A DNA stretch of 64,000 bases from Isoetes taiwanensis. Taxonomy: Eukaryota > Streptophyta > Lycopodiopsida > Isoetales > Isoetaceae. Position 1 is the first letter of the stretch. Each line of letters starts with the position of its first letter. The position numbers and the translations under genes are program-made. Location: assembly GCA_021234155.1 (NCBI GenBank), contig JAJEKV010000001.1:19732558-19796557 (forward strand). The letters run 5' to 3'. The notes beneath the pieces were generated by a model, which saw only the letters and a list, made by a program, of their open reading frames with translations, searched no databases and had not been told where the DNA came from. This document shows positions 32,721 through 46,009 of this stretch, piece by piece.

Positions 32721-35700
32721 TCTTCCTCGCTAAAATTCCTGCCCAAAGGAATATTACTCACCGGGTTTTCGTGAGCATTCTCGATACATATCCTTCTCAA
32801 GCAACTGCTTGGCTTCCAACACTAGCACCAATTGCTCCAAAATTGCTAGGATCACACACAAAGGCTCTTTGACCTTTAAACCGACAGGGTCGCTATTCAT
32901 TTGGTGCATTTTATCTCACCTTCACAAAGTTTGTCTCACGAGAGAGTGCATTCATTTGGACACAAAGTAATTCTATCGATGCTATGCCCCAAAATTGTAG
33001 ATTGTCTTGCCAAATTTCTAACCTAGTTTTAAATGGCAATAGTTGGTGTATCTTACCTCAATCGTAAGCCCTGAACGTTTTTAATATGATGTTATGTTTC
33101 AAAAACACCCATAGTTACCGAGCCACTTATTTTGACATTCCTGATTCTGCGAATATTGAGATAGTTGGCATGTCCTTGCCCCGCAAAACAAATACATAGG
33201 GTTCATTAAGAATAATGGAAATTCTCCCCGCTTTTTAAGCACGTGTGAATTAGAATTATCAATAAACCAATACACCCGCTTAACAAACATGATGTGTCTA
33301 TCCAACAAAAGATGGTACAAAGGCAAGTTGGTCTCCGCCATCATTTGCTTTGGCCTTAGTCATTAAGAGCCCGCAAGGAGTTCCACAATTTCTGCTACTC
33401 CAAAAACATTTAATCGGCCAAATGCCTCTACTACATTAAAAGTGTTCTTATCCGCCTATGAGCAAATCCTGGATATATTCGTGCGTATAAAATGAAATAC
33501 AATGTTAAGCCGCATTGTGGCATGGAAACTTTTTCAATCATAAACACTCAGCTCAATGATCAACTTTTGGGCTATGTACAAAGTGCAAATTACAAAGGTA
33601 TTGTACATACCATGGAATGGATGGTTAAAATTTCATATGGTGGAAAAAGCTCCCTTGTTTGGAAATCAATAAAGACGATTCTCGCTTTGATCCTTTTCAC
33701 ACATATTGGACATTCTTGAAGTCAGTCACACAATCCCTACGTGTCCTGCTATGCATGTATGCATACCGAAAATCAAGACTATCGTGGTTTAACAAATCAT
33801 AGCTCCCAATCTCATGGCCACACGTACCAAATGCCATATCTTTTCTTGATGACATACGACCGACAATATCCTGCCAATGTACAAAATTATCACCTAAACT
33901 TAATCTTTTAATTTTCTTCGCTAAAAGAAATGCAAATAATTGCCCTTCTGGCCAGAGTGTACAAAAGTGTGTAGGGAGATCGAGACAGCCAGGACAATAA
34001 CTATGTGAATCAATTTGCGGAGACCGCGGTGCATACCGTGGAGGCCGTCATCCGCCTGCAATGCCTTGTGGTATGAAGAGGGAGTTCACATTTCTAAAAT
34101 TGATAAATCTCTCAATTTTAAACCAAGAAAACATTGCTGCTTTGTGAGTAATAATAATGCATTTAGACTTTAACAGTATGCCTTACACACATTTTATGTT
34201 CCTCGCTAAATTCCTAAAGCTAATTATTCAAAAAAGGCTAGATGCCCTCATGAAAATTGAGTCCATGCTTTAAGTATGTAAAAAAAAAATCAATATTAAT
34301 AATGTTACCCAAATGATCCAAGTCTCTCAAGCCATGTATGTTGCTTGCCCCACAGACCACAGACAAACCCTCAAAACAAATTGAAATAGCATAAACAATA
34401 TTAACTATAAGAATGATTTGCAATGCCCATGATATTTACAAACAAATTAAGAACTCAAACTGAACAAATTTTTATTCAATCCACTTAGTGAGCTATACAA
34501 AAGGGTGTTTTCTCCCATCCTGGCAGAAAAGCTTTGGCCCACAAGCCAAAAAATAACAAGAGAGGTCCATAGCATGCCTCTAGTAGCATTAAATCATCCG
34601 CAATTAATGTGAAAAAGTAAGGAGAAGCAAAGCCTAACTAGCAAAGAAGTTTCAACGTGGTCCGATCGCAAAAGTACGAGGATGTCCAACCCTCCTTAGT
34701 AACCTCCAATTTATCTTTTGTCTTAATGCAGCTATAGCAAATTGCTTATACAAATTCAATCTCTTTAGCTTTGGACTTGAAGTAAGAGCAAGAAATAAAT
34801 TGTTGTTTTCTCGCTTGGAGTTGCTTGTAAATTTAGGATCTCAAGTAACCTCGCCCAATCTTTCTTTTCCCAATGCAACTAAATACACATTTTATGTATC
34901 GGTGATAATTCTAGTGAGGTAAGTAAAAATCCTTAAAGCTTGGCCTTTACAACTCCGCGCAATACAAAATTCAAGAATAATTCATAAAAAATGTACCAAA
35001 CAACTAAAATTAAAGTACAACCCATTACTACCTCAGAGATCTTAGAGTCATGAATAATCTTGTTGGCTTCGTATTCTGTGGAGAGGAGAAAGGCGTATTG
35101 ATTGGCCAACGTGAGGAATCCATGCCCTCATGTCACCCCAAGTTCCAAATGTGTCTACTTCCAAAGACATGGTGGATATGGCAAAGGCGACTCACCACAA
35201 TCCTCATCCACAACTTGCACGCTTAAAGAGACATTGTCAGCCAATCAATACACCATGGATAAGGCCTTCGATCCACGCCGATGGATTTTTCTCCCTACCC
35301 TACTGGTGTCCCATCCGGCCTACCTCAAAGATACAAACCTGATTGTCGTGATAATTTGTGTCCTTCAAACACCAAAAGACAAACTTATTTTTTGTTATTA
35401 TTTAAAGAGCAAATCAATTGAAATATACCTCTATTAAGAACATGTCGGTGACAGCCCATCCCTAATCCACGCCTATCACTTTGTCGCTTTTCTACCACAT
35501 CAAGGTTGGCCGGTGTGTCCTTTTCGCATCATCAATGTGGCTCATCATCTTCCACACAAGAAAGTCTTTATATCAAGTTGAACGAGTCATGCATTCGCCA
35601 CGAGAATTGGGTCTCATATAACAGAAAAGACAACCAAGAAAAAGGAATTAATGGAAGATTGGGTCAAAGATATAAAAATAAACAAGTGGCACCATGGAAT

Positions 35701-38120
35701 GCAAAAATACATAAAAATTCTCATTGACAGCCCTTCAATCTTCTTTTGCGATACATGGTCCTTTTCAAAAGGGAGGTACACGAGCCATGTTAGCAATTCA
35801 AGACTTGAAATTTTAACAAATTAAGAGCTCATAGTCATTATTATCAACTTTGTTAATAACCTCAAAGCAGCCCCCAATCACGAATTCCTTTATCATAGAA
35901 AAATGAAGGGCGCTGATAACCGCAGATAAAAGTTTATTAAAAAATGACGACTGTCTCTATCCAATGTCGTGGATGACGCTTACCAAGGAAACATGATCAT
36001 CTTCTTTCATAATTCCTGTGGAACTTGTTCTCCCTGGTCTTAATCGCCTTTTGCACCGCAAGAAGTGAGTTAATCATACCTCCCCTAATCTAACCGCTCG
36101 GGACTGGATAGGGTCACGCTTAGCCAACATATTACTTTAAAGATCCATCCGCCATCAAACTGGGCCCACCAACTTGTCCTTCTTAACCATTTATTACCGT
36201 AGATATCCCCGGCACCGCAATGTAAAGTTTAAAGCGGTGATGAAGTAGCAGCTCGAATTTTCGTTCTATGATTTTCCATCATCAAAATCCATTGTGCATG
36301 ATGTCCCCGCTTTTCTTCAAAGCTAATCTACCATTCTTTTCTCGATCCCCTACCAAAGACGAAACCAAAATGGTGATTTGACCTTGTATCATCCTAATCG
36401 CATTTGTCCAAATTGCTCCATTATATGGCTGGTGTGTTTTTTATTTTTCCATCCGCACTTAAACTTGATGAATCGTGATGGTGTCAATGATCGCCAGATA
36501 AGTCAAAATTTCTAGAAGTAGCCAGAAAATACCTTCATTGTTTGAAACAATCCTTGGGACTTGGATTTCATCCCCGCAAGGCAACAATTCCACAGCCTAT
36601 TCCAATCAATGGCCCCAACTTCTCGCTAACCGATGGACTTCCAAGTTGAGGAACTAAATCCCAAATATATGATTTTCGCTATATTTCAATCAAGTCAAAG
36701 AATGTAAGGAAATCTTTATAACAAGCAAGCAACCCGAGATGGCTCCCCACTTACATACTTCCTCGCCATGAATCCACTTTTGTTCAACTATGTTTATAAG
36801 TTTGTGAGAAAACAGAATCTAAAATAGAAGGAGAATACCATACCTTATATGATCACGACTTATCCTGAAGAGTCGCAAAACAATTCCGGGCCAGCTATAT
36901 TTTATTCGGCAGAGGCGCTTCCATACCGGATGCCCCCAAAATATTTCTGTTATTTCGAAGATTTCGTTGTTACTTCGAACTTAGTCGAACTTGCGTTTAG
37001 AGAGAGCTTCCACGGTAAACAATGGTAGGTTTTTGCCAAAAAGAAAAAAAAAAATTTACACGCTCTGCATTTCTTGGAGTATATTGCTGTAATTGTACAT
37101 TGAGGTCATCACATGCTGTTATAGTGGCAATAATATAGTTGTAAAGCGTTTCGCCAATATGCCGAGAATTTAAAGCTTCATTGCATCGAAATGCATTATT
37201 ACAGCTCAATATCACTTGAGAATGCACAAAGACCTTAGTATACTATGTGGGTTCTGGCGACCACGATATATTTGTTAATGGTTGTAAATCCGGCCGAGAC
37301 ATTTGAGAGATGAAATTCCTTTGATATCTAGGAGGTTACGCTTAAACCGTGAAGGAAATGTTCTACGTAAAACCGGCAAATCAATTTGACCATATAACAA
37401 CCATAAACCAAATCAGAGCATAGTTGATCAACACCTAAACATACAAAATAACAACATTGAAGAACTGTACCTAGAGGAGTTTAAGATCATCACCAAATCA
37501 AGGGATTTGGGCCGCCGGCAAAAATATAAAAGCAAACAATGAGTCTAATGGTTTCTATAGTTTGCACTAAATGGTCTACTTTGTTTTTAAGCTTATAGAT
37601 AAGCATAACACCTTGCTGTATAAGTGAAGTGAGAAAATTGCATCAACTAATAATACATCTAGTTGATCATTTCCTAAATTCAACAATTTCTACCAAGTGC
37701 ATTAATCCCGAATTTTATTAAGGGAACCATAGTCTACTTCAAAAATCCATTGCTCACGCTAACTCCGGTGCCTACACAAGGAACCATAGTACTAAAATCT
37801 TACCTGCTCAGATGTTATTAGATGTTTTTAGAGGCAAAAGGGCTTTTCATGGGCTAAAGGTTCAACAATAACTTGCAAACATATATCAAATTCAATGGCA
37901 TTTATAAAGCAAGCAAATGCACAATCAACACCTATTTCTTGAGCATATTTCACTAAGACAATTAAAAATCCTCGAGTTTTATTAAGACAATCATACTACT
38001 TCAAAATTCATTGTTTAGATGTTACTAGATGGTTTTAGAGGCAAAAGGGCTTTATGGACTAAAGGTTCAACAACTTTAAAACCAAGGAAATTGGTTGCTT
38101 CAATTCAACACAAAGCTTCA
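32720..38120. other. Unassigned middle of the inserted element
   Basis: More than 5 kb, mostly A/T-rich, with short frames on both strands. Part may be the decayed endonuclease half of the minus-strand LINE. I see no motif firm enough to name, no clear repeat and no RNA gene. Confidence 0.4.
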
Positions 38121-38124
38121 AAAA

Positions 38125-40830
38125 CCCCATTTCCTGCCACTGAGTTCTGCTGGCACCTTGTCCAAATTATCGCTTTTAGCTAACGTAAGGGGCAAACTTT
38201 GGGAATAGGTGCCCTGAGGGTTTTTTTATTCTCTCTTTGGTTTCCTCGCACCCCCTTGTGTAACCCAGTGCAAGCGCCGCATCACCTTTAAAGGCAGAAG
38301 GCTACCAAAACCCAAACCCTGGCTGTGCATTTAGAGGGTTTTTGGCTTTGGGGCACCAAACCACTCCATCTCGCTAATCCCAATCGGTAGCTCAGGTTCC
38401 CCTCGAATCATCTCCAAAAAGAAAATGGACATCCATTGCACGCAAGCAACCCCCAAATTGCTCTCCCTTCCTATCGGGAGGGGCCACGAGGGTGGATGTA
38501 TGGCGGTTCTCTCCACTCCTACGGCCATAATTTGTTTTGGAATGCGCTTTGGCTTCATGCAAGACCCCAAGGCAAACAATTTACTCTAGGGACCAAATAA
38601 GGACCAACATAGCCAAACCCACCTGTTAAGTATGTAACTAGTCGAAGCTTTCGCTAAAAGCACTCCTGCTCAGAGGCGCTAGTCTTACTCAAACGTGAGT
38701 ACGCAAAGGCAGGGCGCTTGATCTGTGGCAAGGCTCTCCATGCATGTGCCCTAGGGTAACCATGGCCTTCTAGAAGCAACGCCATATTCAAATTCTCGCG
38801 GACGCGGCCTTTCCTGCATACGCGGCACCTTGTCCAGCTTTGGTCATGAAGCTCAAGTAAGGGCAACTTTGGAATAGGTGCCTCGAGGGTTTTTTATTCT
38901 CTTGCTCCTCTCTTCAGATCCTTGTGGGAACTCCCTCGGCAGCAAGCGCCACCACTTTAAAGGCAGAGAAGGCTACCAAACTCCAAACCCTGGCTGCATT
39001 TGGGGTAGGCTGGCTTTGGGGCACCAAACCACCTTATCCGCTAATCCCACCGCCCAAATGGTAGCTCGTGGTTCCCCAATCAATTTCCAAAAAGAAGAAA
39101 AAAATGGACATCCATCAGACGCGCTAACCCCCAAATTACCCCCTCTTTCCATTTAGGGGCCACGCAGGTGGATGTATGGCGTTCCTCCACCCTACAGCCA
39201 TATCGAAGCTTGAATGCGCTTTGGCTTCATGCAAGACCCCAAGGCAAACTAATTTACTCTAGGGACCAAATTTGCTGTGACCAACATAGCCAAACCTCGA
39301 CTTGTTACATGCAACTAGTCGAAGCTGGCCAATGCACCTCATGCCCAGAGGCTTGGGTCTTAATTAAACGTAGCATGCACAAGGAAGTAGGGGCGAGCTT
39401 AATCTGTGGGCAAGGCTCTCCACGCATGTGCCCTGGGGTAACCATGGCCTCTAGAAGCAAATCTGCGATATTCGGAATTCTCGTGGATTTGCCTTTTCTC
39501 GGTGAGATAGCCGCTGGCACCTTGTCCGGGCCAGTGGTCATGAAGCACGCAAAGGGCAACTTGGGAATAGGTGCCTCTGAGGGTTTTATTCTCTCTCGGT
39601 TCTCTTCGTAATCTTTGTGGGAACCCCCGCAGCAAGCCACACTTTTAAAGGCAGGAAGGCCATCAAACCCAAACCCTACAGATTTGTAGGTTTTGGTTTT
39701 GGGGCACCAAACCACCCACCGCTAATCCCACCATCCCGTCCTGCACGGTTCCCTAATCATCTCCCAAAATGAAAAATGGACATCCATTGCACGGGCGAAT
39801 AACCCCAAATTACTCCCCTTCCGACGAGGGCCACAGGTGGATGTATGGCGTAGTTCCTCCACTCCTAAGTAGCCTATACCGAAAGCTTGGAATGCGCTTT
39901 GGCTTCATGCAAGACCCCAAAGGCAAACTAATTTACTTAGGGACCAAATTGCTAGACCAATATAGCCAAACTCTCACTTCTGCTATATGCAACTAGTCGA
40001 AGGCCAATGCACTCCCTCACCTCAGAGGGCGCGGGCGCTTAGTCTTAATTAAACGTAGGCATGTACAAGGAAGTAGGGGCAGCTTGGATCTGTGGCAAGG
40101 CTCTCCATGCATGTGTGCTCCTAGGGTAACCATGGCCTTTCTACAAGCAACGCAGATATTCGAAATTTGATTTGCCTTTCTGCATGGCTGCTGGCACCTG
40201 TCCAAATTGTCATGAAGCATCGCAAGGGGCAACTTTTGGGAATAGGTGCCTCGAGGGTTTTTATCTCTGGGTCTCTCTTCGTGACCCTGTGGGGAACCTC
40301 AAGCAGCAAGCCGCACTACTTTAAAGGCAGGAAGGCTATCAAAACCCAAAACCCTACAAGATTTATAGGGTTTTGGCTCTTTGGGGCACCAAACCACTCC
40401 ATCCCGCTAATCCCAATCGGCCCAAATGGTAGCCTGTGGTTCCCGAATCATCTCCAAAAAGAAAATGGACATCCATTGCACTCCAGTACAACCCCAAATT
40501 ACCCCTTCCTCGACGAGGGGCCACGAGGTGGATGTATGATGCGGTTCCTCCACCCGGCAGCCTATAATGAGCTTGAATGCGCTATTTCCATGCAAGACCC
40601 CAAGTCGTAACCAATTTACTCTAGGGGACCAAATTGCTAGACCAACATAGCCAAACTCTAATTTTGCTATATGCATTAGTCGAAGCTGGCCAATGCACTC
40701 CTTGTTCGTAGGGGTGCGCGTATGCTTAGTCTTAATTAAACGTGAGTATTGCATTAAGGAAGTAGGGCAAATGATCGTGGGCAAGGCTCTCCATGCATTG
40801 TGCCCTAGTGGTAACCATGGCCTTCTACAA
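38125..40830. repeat. Tandem array of ~680-bp units (about four copies)
   Basis: The anchor 'gggaataggtgcc' followed by 'gagggttttt' recurs at about 38199, 38871, 39567 and 40239 (periods 672, 696 and 672). Each unit then has 'tttaaaggcag.aaggct', 'aacccaaaccct', 'ggggcaccaaacca', 'ggacatccattgca', 'ggatgtatggcg', 'tggcttcatgcaagacccca', 'ctagggaccaaat', 'gcaactagtcgaag', 'aaggctctccatgcatgtg' and 'gtaaccatggcc'. Some units keep a long minus-strand frame through 'FGAPK', but none is preserved in all copies. I do not recognise the family. Confidence 0.88.
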
Positions 40831-40834
40831 GCAA

Positions 40835-42550
40835 AATGAAATTAATTTCGCCTTATGGTCAGAAATTATATCTCGTGGAAATTAGTTCCGTTTCATGTCT
40901 ATGGAAGTTAACATCAGCATCAAGTAAATACCGCTCTTACAAGTAACACAGATATAGAGAATTAAATCTATTAACATATTATGATGTGCACTAGACAATG
41001 ATGCTACTCTACTTGTGAAGATTGCATTAAAAGCAAAGCAAATGTTGTTGCAATCTTTTATTAGCTTCTCCACCTTTCCTTTGTTCTAGTGATACATGCA
41101 TTACATCATGTATTGTTAGATCCCAATACAATACATGATCCAATAAATGTTCGAGTAGTGTGTGATATTATCTGGATGAAGCAATAGATTAATAAGAAAT
41201 TTGATCTTTTGTTTTAATGTAATTCATGATGTACTATATATACAAAGAGGCATTTCTAAGATTCTTGCAATGATGGCGGTGTCACAGTAGCAAGAAATGA
41301 GATCGACATCTCCCTCATGTAAGTACAATTTGTACAAGAATAGATTCGTATATTAGCATTAAGCGTAAGACATATAGGTACCACAACAGACAAAATGGCT
41401 ACCGCAGCTTCTCAAAGATCCCGTGAGTAAAAAATAATGATGGTGAAACCGCCGCTTGTACATGTCCTCGTTGTTTATGTGAAGATAGCTCGTGTCACTC
41501 TCACTAGAGCAGATATTTGTGCTAATGCTAAAATGTACAAATACAAAGATTCAAATACGCCTTTAATGATTCCCCGAACAAAACACCTACTTTGAAGTTG
41601 TACGGCCGGAGAGGTGTTAGCCACCTTGCGTGTAGAGGATCAAGGCATCTCCTCATTTCTCAATTTACCTAATGTGCATGAGCAGCGTGATATTATGCAT
41701 TGTCTAGACAATCATGAAGTGCTGGGGCCATCAGCTTAACAATGAGGAACTTTAGATGATGATAGAAGCATGCGAAATCGACAACTACTATTGCTTATTT
41801 GCCGAGATGGTATTTGACATATAATGCATCGTAAAGTCACCAAGATGCACCGGGCTTTGTTTTCCAATAGCAATGGTGGTTGTTTAGCATCTATGATTGT
41901 CGAGAAAGGTATGAATTTAAACGGTAAATGGATTTCACGCTCCAACCAAATTAAGTGTATAAAGAATTTGTACATAAACATGGGCCCCGCCTTCCTTTGC
42001 AAAGGTACGCTGTTTGTTCAAGATGAAGATGATGCATTTACACTTCAGAGTAATAGAAGATGGCACCAATGTGAATTGTAGTTGTAAAAGGAATAGGGAT
42101 GGCCTTCCGATTAGCGTAGATTCTGACAGACAGCATGAGGTATGCCTAATTTGTGACAAGACTAGAAAAGGACGGCCATTACATTTTTATACAAATTCCA
42201 TTGGCAGATTATGAAACTCAGATGTCGAAAGCAAGACCATAGCATATAGTGATAACGAGCATTGGCGCATGGCAATCTTAAATCATGGCAGTGCGGGTAG
42301 AATTGACAGGTTTCTTCCTCCTCCATTCTTAGTAACGCCGCAGTAAAGCGATGTGGAGAGAAATGCAATATTTTCCGGGGATCCACAAACAAAGTGGCAG
42401 CTTTACCTATAGTATGCAAGACCTAAAAACCGCAGATCAAATCTTTCATCTTCATGTACAAAGTCAATTTGGCGGATTATGGAGAGACAATTGCTTCTTG
42501 ATTATGTCCCTAATGCATCCGGCTATGTAGCTATATATCAAAGTAGACAC
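40835..42550. other. Unassigned DNA downstream of the 680-bp array
   Basis: Plus-strand frames of 66-85 codons lie at 41824-42214 but carry no motif I can name. They may be the decayed N-terminal part of the transposase suggested at 42560-43395. Confidence 0.35.
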
Positions 42551-42559
42551 AATGCGTTT

Positions 42560-43395
42560 TTGGAGATCCTAGAAATCTTGCTTTGATGTTGCATTGGGAT
42601 GGATTCCAATCAACTCGGCACTCCATAAGGAGCAAGCATGCTTGTCCTACTTTATAGTGTTAAATGGTGGGAAGTAATGCTGATGCCAAGGTCGTGATAG
42701 CTTACATTCCCGCATTCCTTTTATTCCAAAGGAGAAAGCATTACTTCCAAAGACCACTGGATCCCTTCCTACAACCATTGGTGGATGAACTTAGAGAGCT
42801 TTGTAACAAAAGTAAGGTTAATTATGCACTTGAGAGTGAGTCCATTCATTCGTGATCAAGCACAAGTCTTTCTTAACAACAAATGCAGTTTTGCATACAA
42901 TCCAGCACCATCCAAAGACAATGCTAAGTCTTAAAATTATCTTCAGTGCATAATTTGGTAATTTGGTAATTTGAAGTCCTCCCACGCGTACAAATAAATT
43001 AGTTTATGAATGGCTTGCTTTCTTCTTCATTCAGAGGTAAGGTGCCATGTAGAAGATGCGACATTGTGCTATCTCAAGTACAGACGATGGGAAGTATTAC
43101 TACGATGATTTATGAAGAAAACAAGAGTTCCGTGATACAAAGAAGACTATGCAAAGATGTAATTTCCGTAAAGAATTAACTAAATATGTCGCATGTGACA
43201 ATTGTGTCGGAGGTACTAGCATGTTCTTGGGCCCTCGCTTTCTTACCCTATATGGGTTTGACTTATTACATCATAATCGTTTCCGACCTTTTATGCACAC
43301 CCTAGCATTAAATCTTCTCACAAGTAAAGTCCACAAGCTTCTATTTGATCGACAAAATGGAGGAAGGTGTCAAAAGATTGCCATGGAGAGGCCGC
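42560..43395 (+). pseudogene. TNP2-like (CACTA-type) transposase fragment, tentative
   Basis: The plus strand encodes 'LALMLHWDGFQ', similar to the TNP2 step LGLCTDGFxPF. After about 60 codons comes 'LDPFLQPLVDELRELC', similar to LDVFLQPLIEELNKLW in plant CACTA transposases. A later frame has 'CRRCD', recalling the C..C step, and 'FDLLHHNRFRPFMHTLALN', which may stand for the LR.N.DVMH.EKN segment. All are separated by shifts and stops. A CACTA identity would suit the 'cacaagg' termini of the enclosing element, but the match is short. Confidence 0.35.
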
Positions 43396-43399
43396 AGCC

Positions 43400-45280
43400 A
43401 TGATTGACGCGGAGGACACCCGTAATGAAATCTCGTAGGTGTCCAAAAAGACCCATTCAAACTACTTGGTTTCTTTAAGGCGCAAGAGCATCACCGCCTA
43501 TAGCTACAGGCGTAAGATACGCGGGCAATGAATTTGGTGTCTTCTTCACACTTCAACATTTCTCAAATTGCTACCGACCTTACTAGAATATTCTACGCAT
43601 TTTGCAAGGACAAATGGATGGTCCGGAAAGTGCATCATGAATGCCACTAAAAGCTATTGCGGTGCTTCAAGGCTCCAAGCAGCAGCTTTGTCAGCCATAA
43701 TACAGCCTTGAGCATGATCGGGGAGGGTCATGTCTTGGATGACATAGAAATGATAGGTCCACCTCGATGCTACCCGGTAAGTTATTATTTGAGAGCACCT
43801 TTGCTAAGCAATTCAAAGGCATACAAATAAAAAAGAGATGAGTTGACCTACGCCGTAGAGAATCGTAGACGATTTTCTAAGATCTTTCTCATTGAAGAGT
43901 CTAGACAATGATGGTTTATTGCCTCAAGAGCTGCGCCTTTAATTCTTACAAAATTTGAAGCATGATAATGAGAATATGAAAACCACCGGTATACTTATGC
44001 AAATTAAACTAAACAACTATTGACTTATGGGAATCAGTAACAGGTATGACTTGATTGAAAGTGGAAGATTTGATTTCTAAGAAGGGAATTCTCGATTGCT
44101 CAAACTGTAAAGAGCAAGATAATGCATAGATGAAGCAAGGGCCGTCCAAGAGAATTACTTGTTTGTGGGCATTCCTTCCGGCTGCGAAGTTCTCGTATCA
44201 CAGCCGAATCCTTATAAGGTAAGTTGTGCATGAAATTTTGTTTCTCACGCTTGTAGTAAAAATAAGGATACAGTAGGTTGGTCAATGGTATGAAAAATCA
44301 GTAATTTTTTACCGAGAGGCCAAGTACTTCGAAACAAGTGCCACTTGCACAGACATATTACAAAAATTACATCCTCAAGATAATAATAAAATCCAAGTCG
44401 ATGAGGCAAGGATGCCTATCCTGCTTCTCGACTATGGAGCCGTATTCAATCATGAATCTATTCCGCTACCAATATATTCGAGAAATATGTCTTTGCCAAT
44501 GCAATCACAAAGACAAGAAAATGATTGCATTTGAGACTATCATAAACAACATTGCCGATAGGCTTCTTCGCTTGATAAGTGTGGCCATATTCCAACTGCC
44601 CCTCAGATGATATTGTGGCACCATGCTATAAAACGAAAGGCCGCGACCGCATCTAGCATCAAAATGATGGTTGCCGTATGCATGGATTTCACGCAAATAA
44701 CGAAGGATAAGAAGGTGAAATTGACATGGCCGAACCAAAACAAGAGGACGGCTAATGTTTAGCAATTTCATATGCGTGGAGAAAACAAAATGGTACAGCC
44801 TTGGGATTCTCGACGCTTAATTGCGATGACACAACAACGCTTCATGGATGGGCCTTTCTATTCATCCCAAAAGAAGGTAATTACACGAGAGTGGTAGTCG
44901 TGATACTCCAAGCTACCCAAAACAAAAATACAGGAATATCCAACATAACACCCGACCCCAAAATACAAAAAATATATCATAGATGTTTCATATGTACCGC
45001 TTAGGGGCTTATCACGGATTAAAACCTCACCTTTCGGGTTTTCGAGGAAAACCCTAGCTGAGCAGCCCAGGCAAGTAATATTTAGACAACGCCGGCTGCT
45101 AAACTTCCCAAAACCCACGCCCAAAAAGAAACCAACGGCCGTGGCAACGCCCCCTCAGACTGCATAAGACCACAAAAACACAATAGAAGAACAAAACCTC
45201 AAAAAAAAGCTTAGGGTCGACAAAGCGCCGCCACGCTAACAACATATATAAAACAAAAATACTTAAGGGAGGGAGGGAGG
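43400..45280. other. Unassigned DNA, possibly the transposase 3' part
   Basis: Open stretches on the plus strand near 43480-43790 and 44800-45000 have no family I recognise. A short (GGGA)n run lies at 45269-45284. Confidence 0.35.
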
Positions 45281-45283
45281 GAG

Positions 45284-45482
45284 AGCATAGAACATAACCC
45301 TGAATAATCACGGGCTTAAGAGAAAGCCACTTCTCATGAGTCGGGCTTGGGTACGCAGAAGAAATAGCCGCATCCCCTAACCTGCGGATGAGGAAGCCCC
45401 ACCTATGTACGTATGCAGGCAACGCGATGCAACTCTTGCATGCTCGTCTGCTCGAGAATCGCGATCCGGCCGGATCGACCGC
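45284..45482 (+). repeat. Direct repeat B, copy 1 (~195 bp)
   Basis: It shares 'aacataaccct', 'agaaatagccgcatccccta', 'gatgag', 'gcaacgc.atgcaact' and 'gctcgagaatcgc' with 45823-46005, in the same order and orientation. Confidence 0.7.
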
Positions 45483-45822
45483 ATTCTCGGAAAGCCACTG
45501 CGATGACACAACAACGCCTCGAAGAAGAGAACTTCCCTGCCGATCCGGTGATGAAGGCTCAAGAATTGCCCCCTATAGTGGAGGAATGCCGCAGGTAGAA
45601 GCGCAGACGAGAAGGATAGGGAAGAGATAATAGAAAGATAGGAACGCCAGGAAGGGATGTGCGCCAGAAAGGTCAACGCAGTTGCTGTAAGAGAACCGGT
45701 GAACTATAAGAAGAAACGCCATGTGAAGGGATACGTGAAAGGTCAGTCGGCGAGAAACAAGAATGATAGAAATGCCACGGTAAAGTCAAATCCCATGCAG
45801 AAGCCTCCTCCTCGCATTGTGA

Positions 45823-46005
45823 GAGCATGTAACATAACCCTCAAACACCGGGCGTAAGAGAAAAAGCCACATGAGAAGTCGGGCTAATGCGGTGAAGAAA
45901 TAGCCGCATCCCCTAACCGGATGAGAGGCCCGAATGCATGCAATGCATGGCAACGCATGCAACTTGTATGCTCGCCCCGCTCGAGAATCGCTGGACCGCC
46001 TGACG
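45823..46005 (+). repeat. Direct repeat B, copy 2
   Basis: Second copy of the repeat at 45284-45482, about 540 bases downstream and with small indels. The DNA between the copies has open frames on both strands that I cannot assign. Confidence 0.7.
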
Positions 46006-46009
46006 ATCT

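Noticed and set aside
38125-40830. CRISPR-like regular repeats
   Set aside because: Units are ~680 bases and repeated along their whole length, with no short repeat and unique spacer pattern. The same applies to the array at 1-7800.
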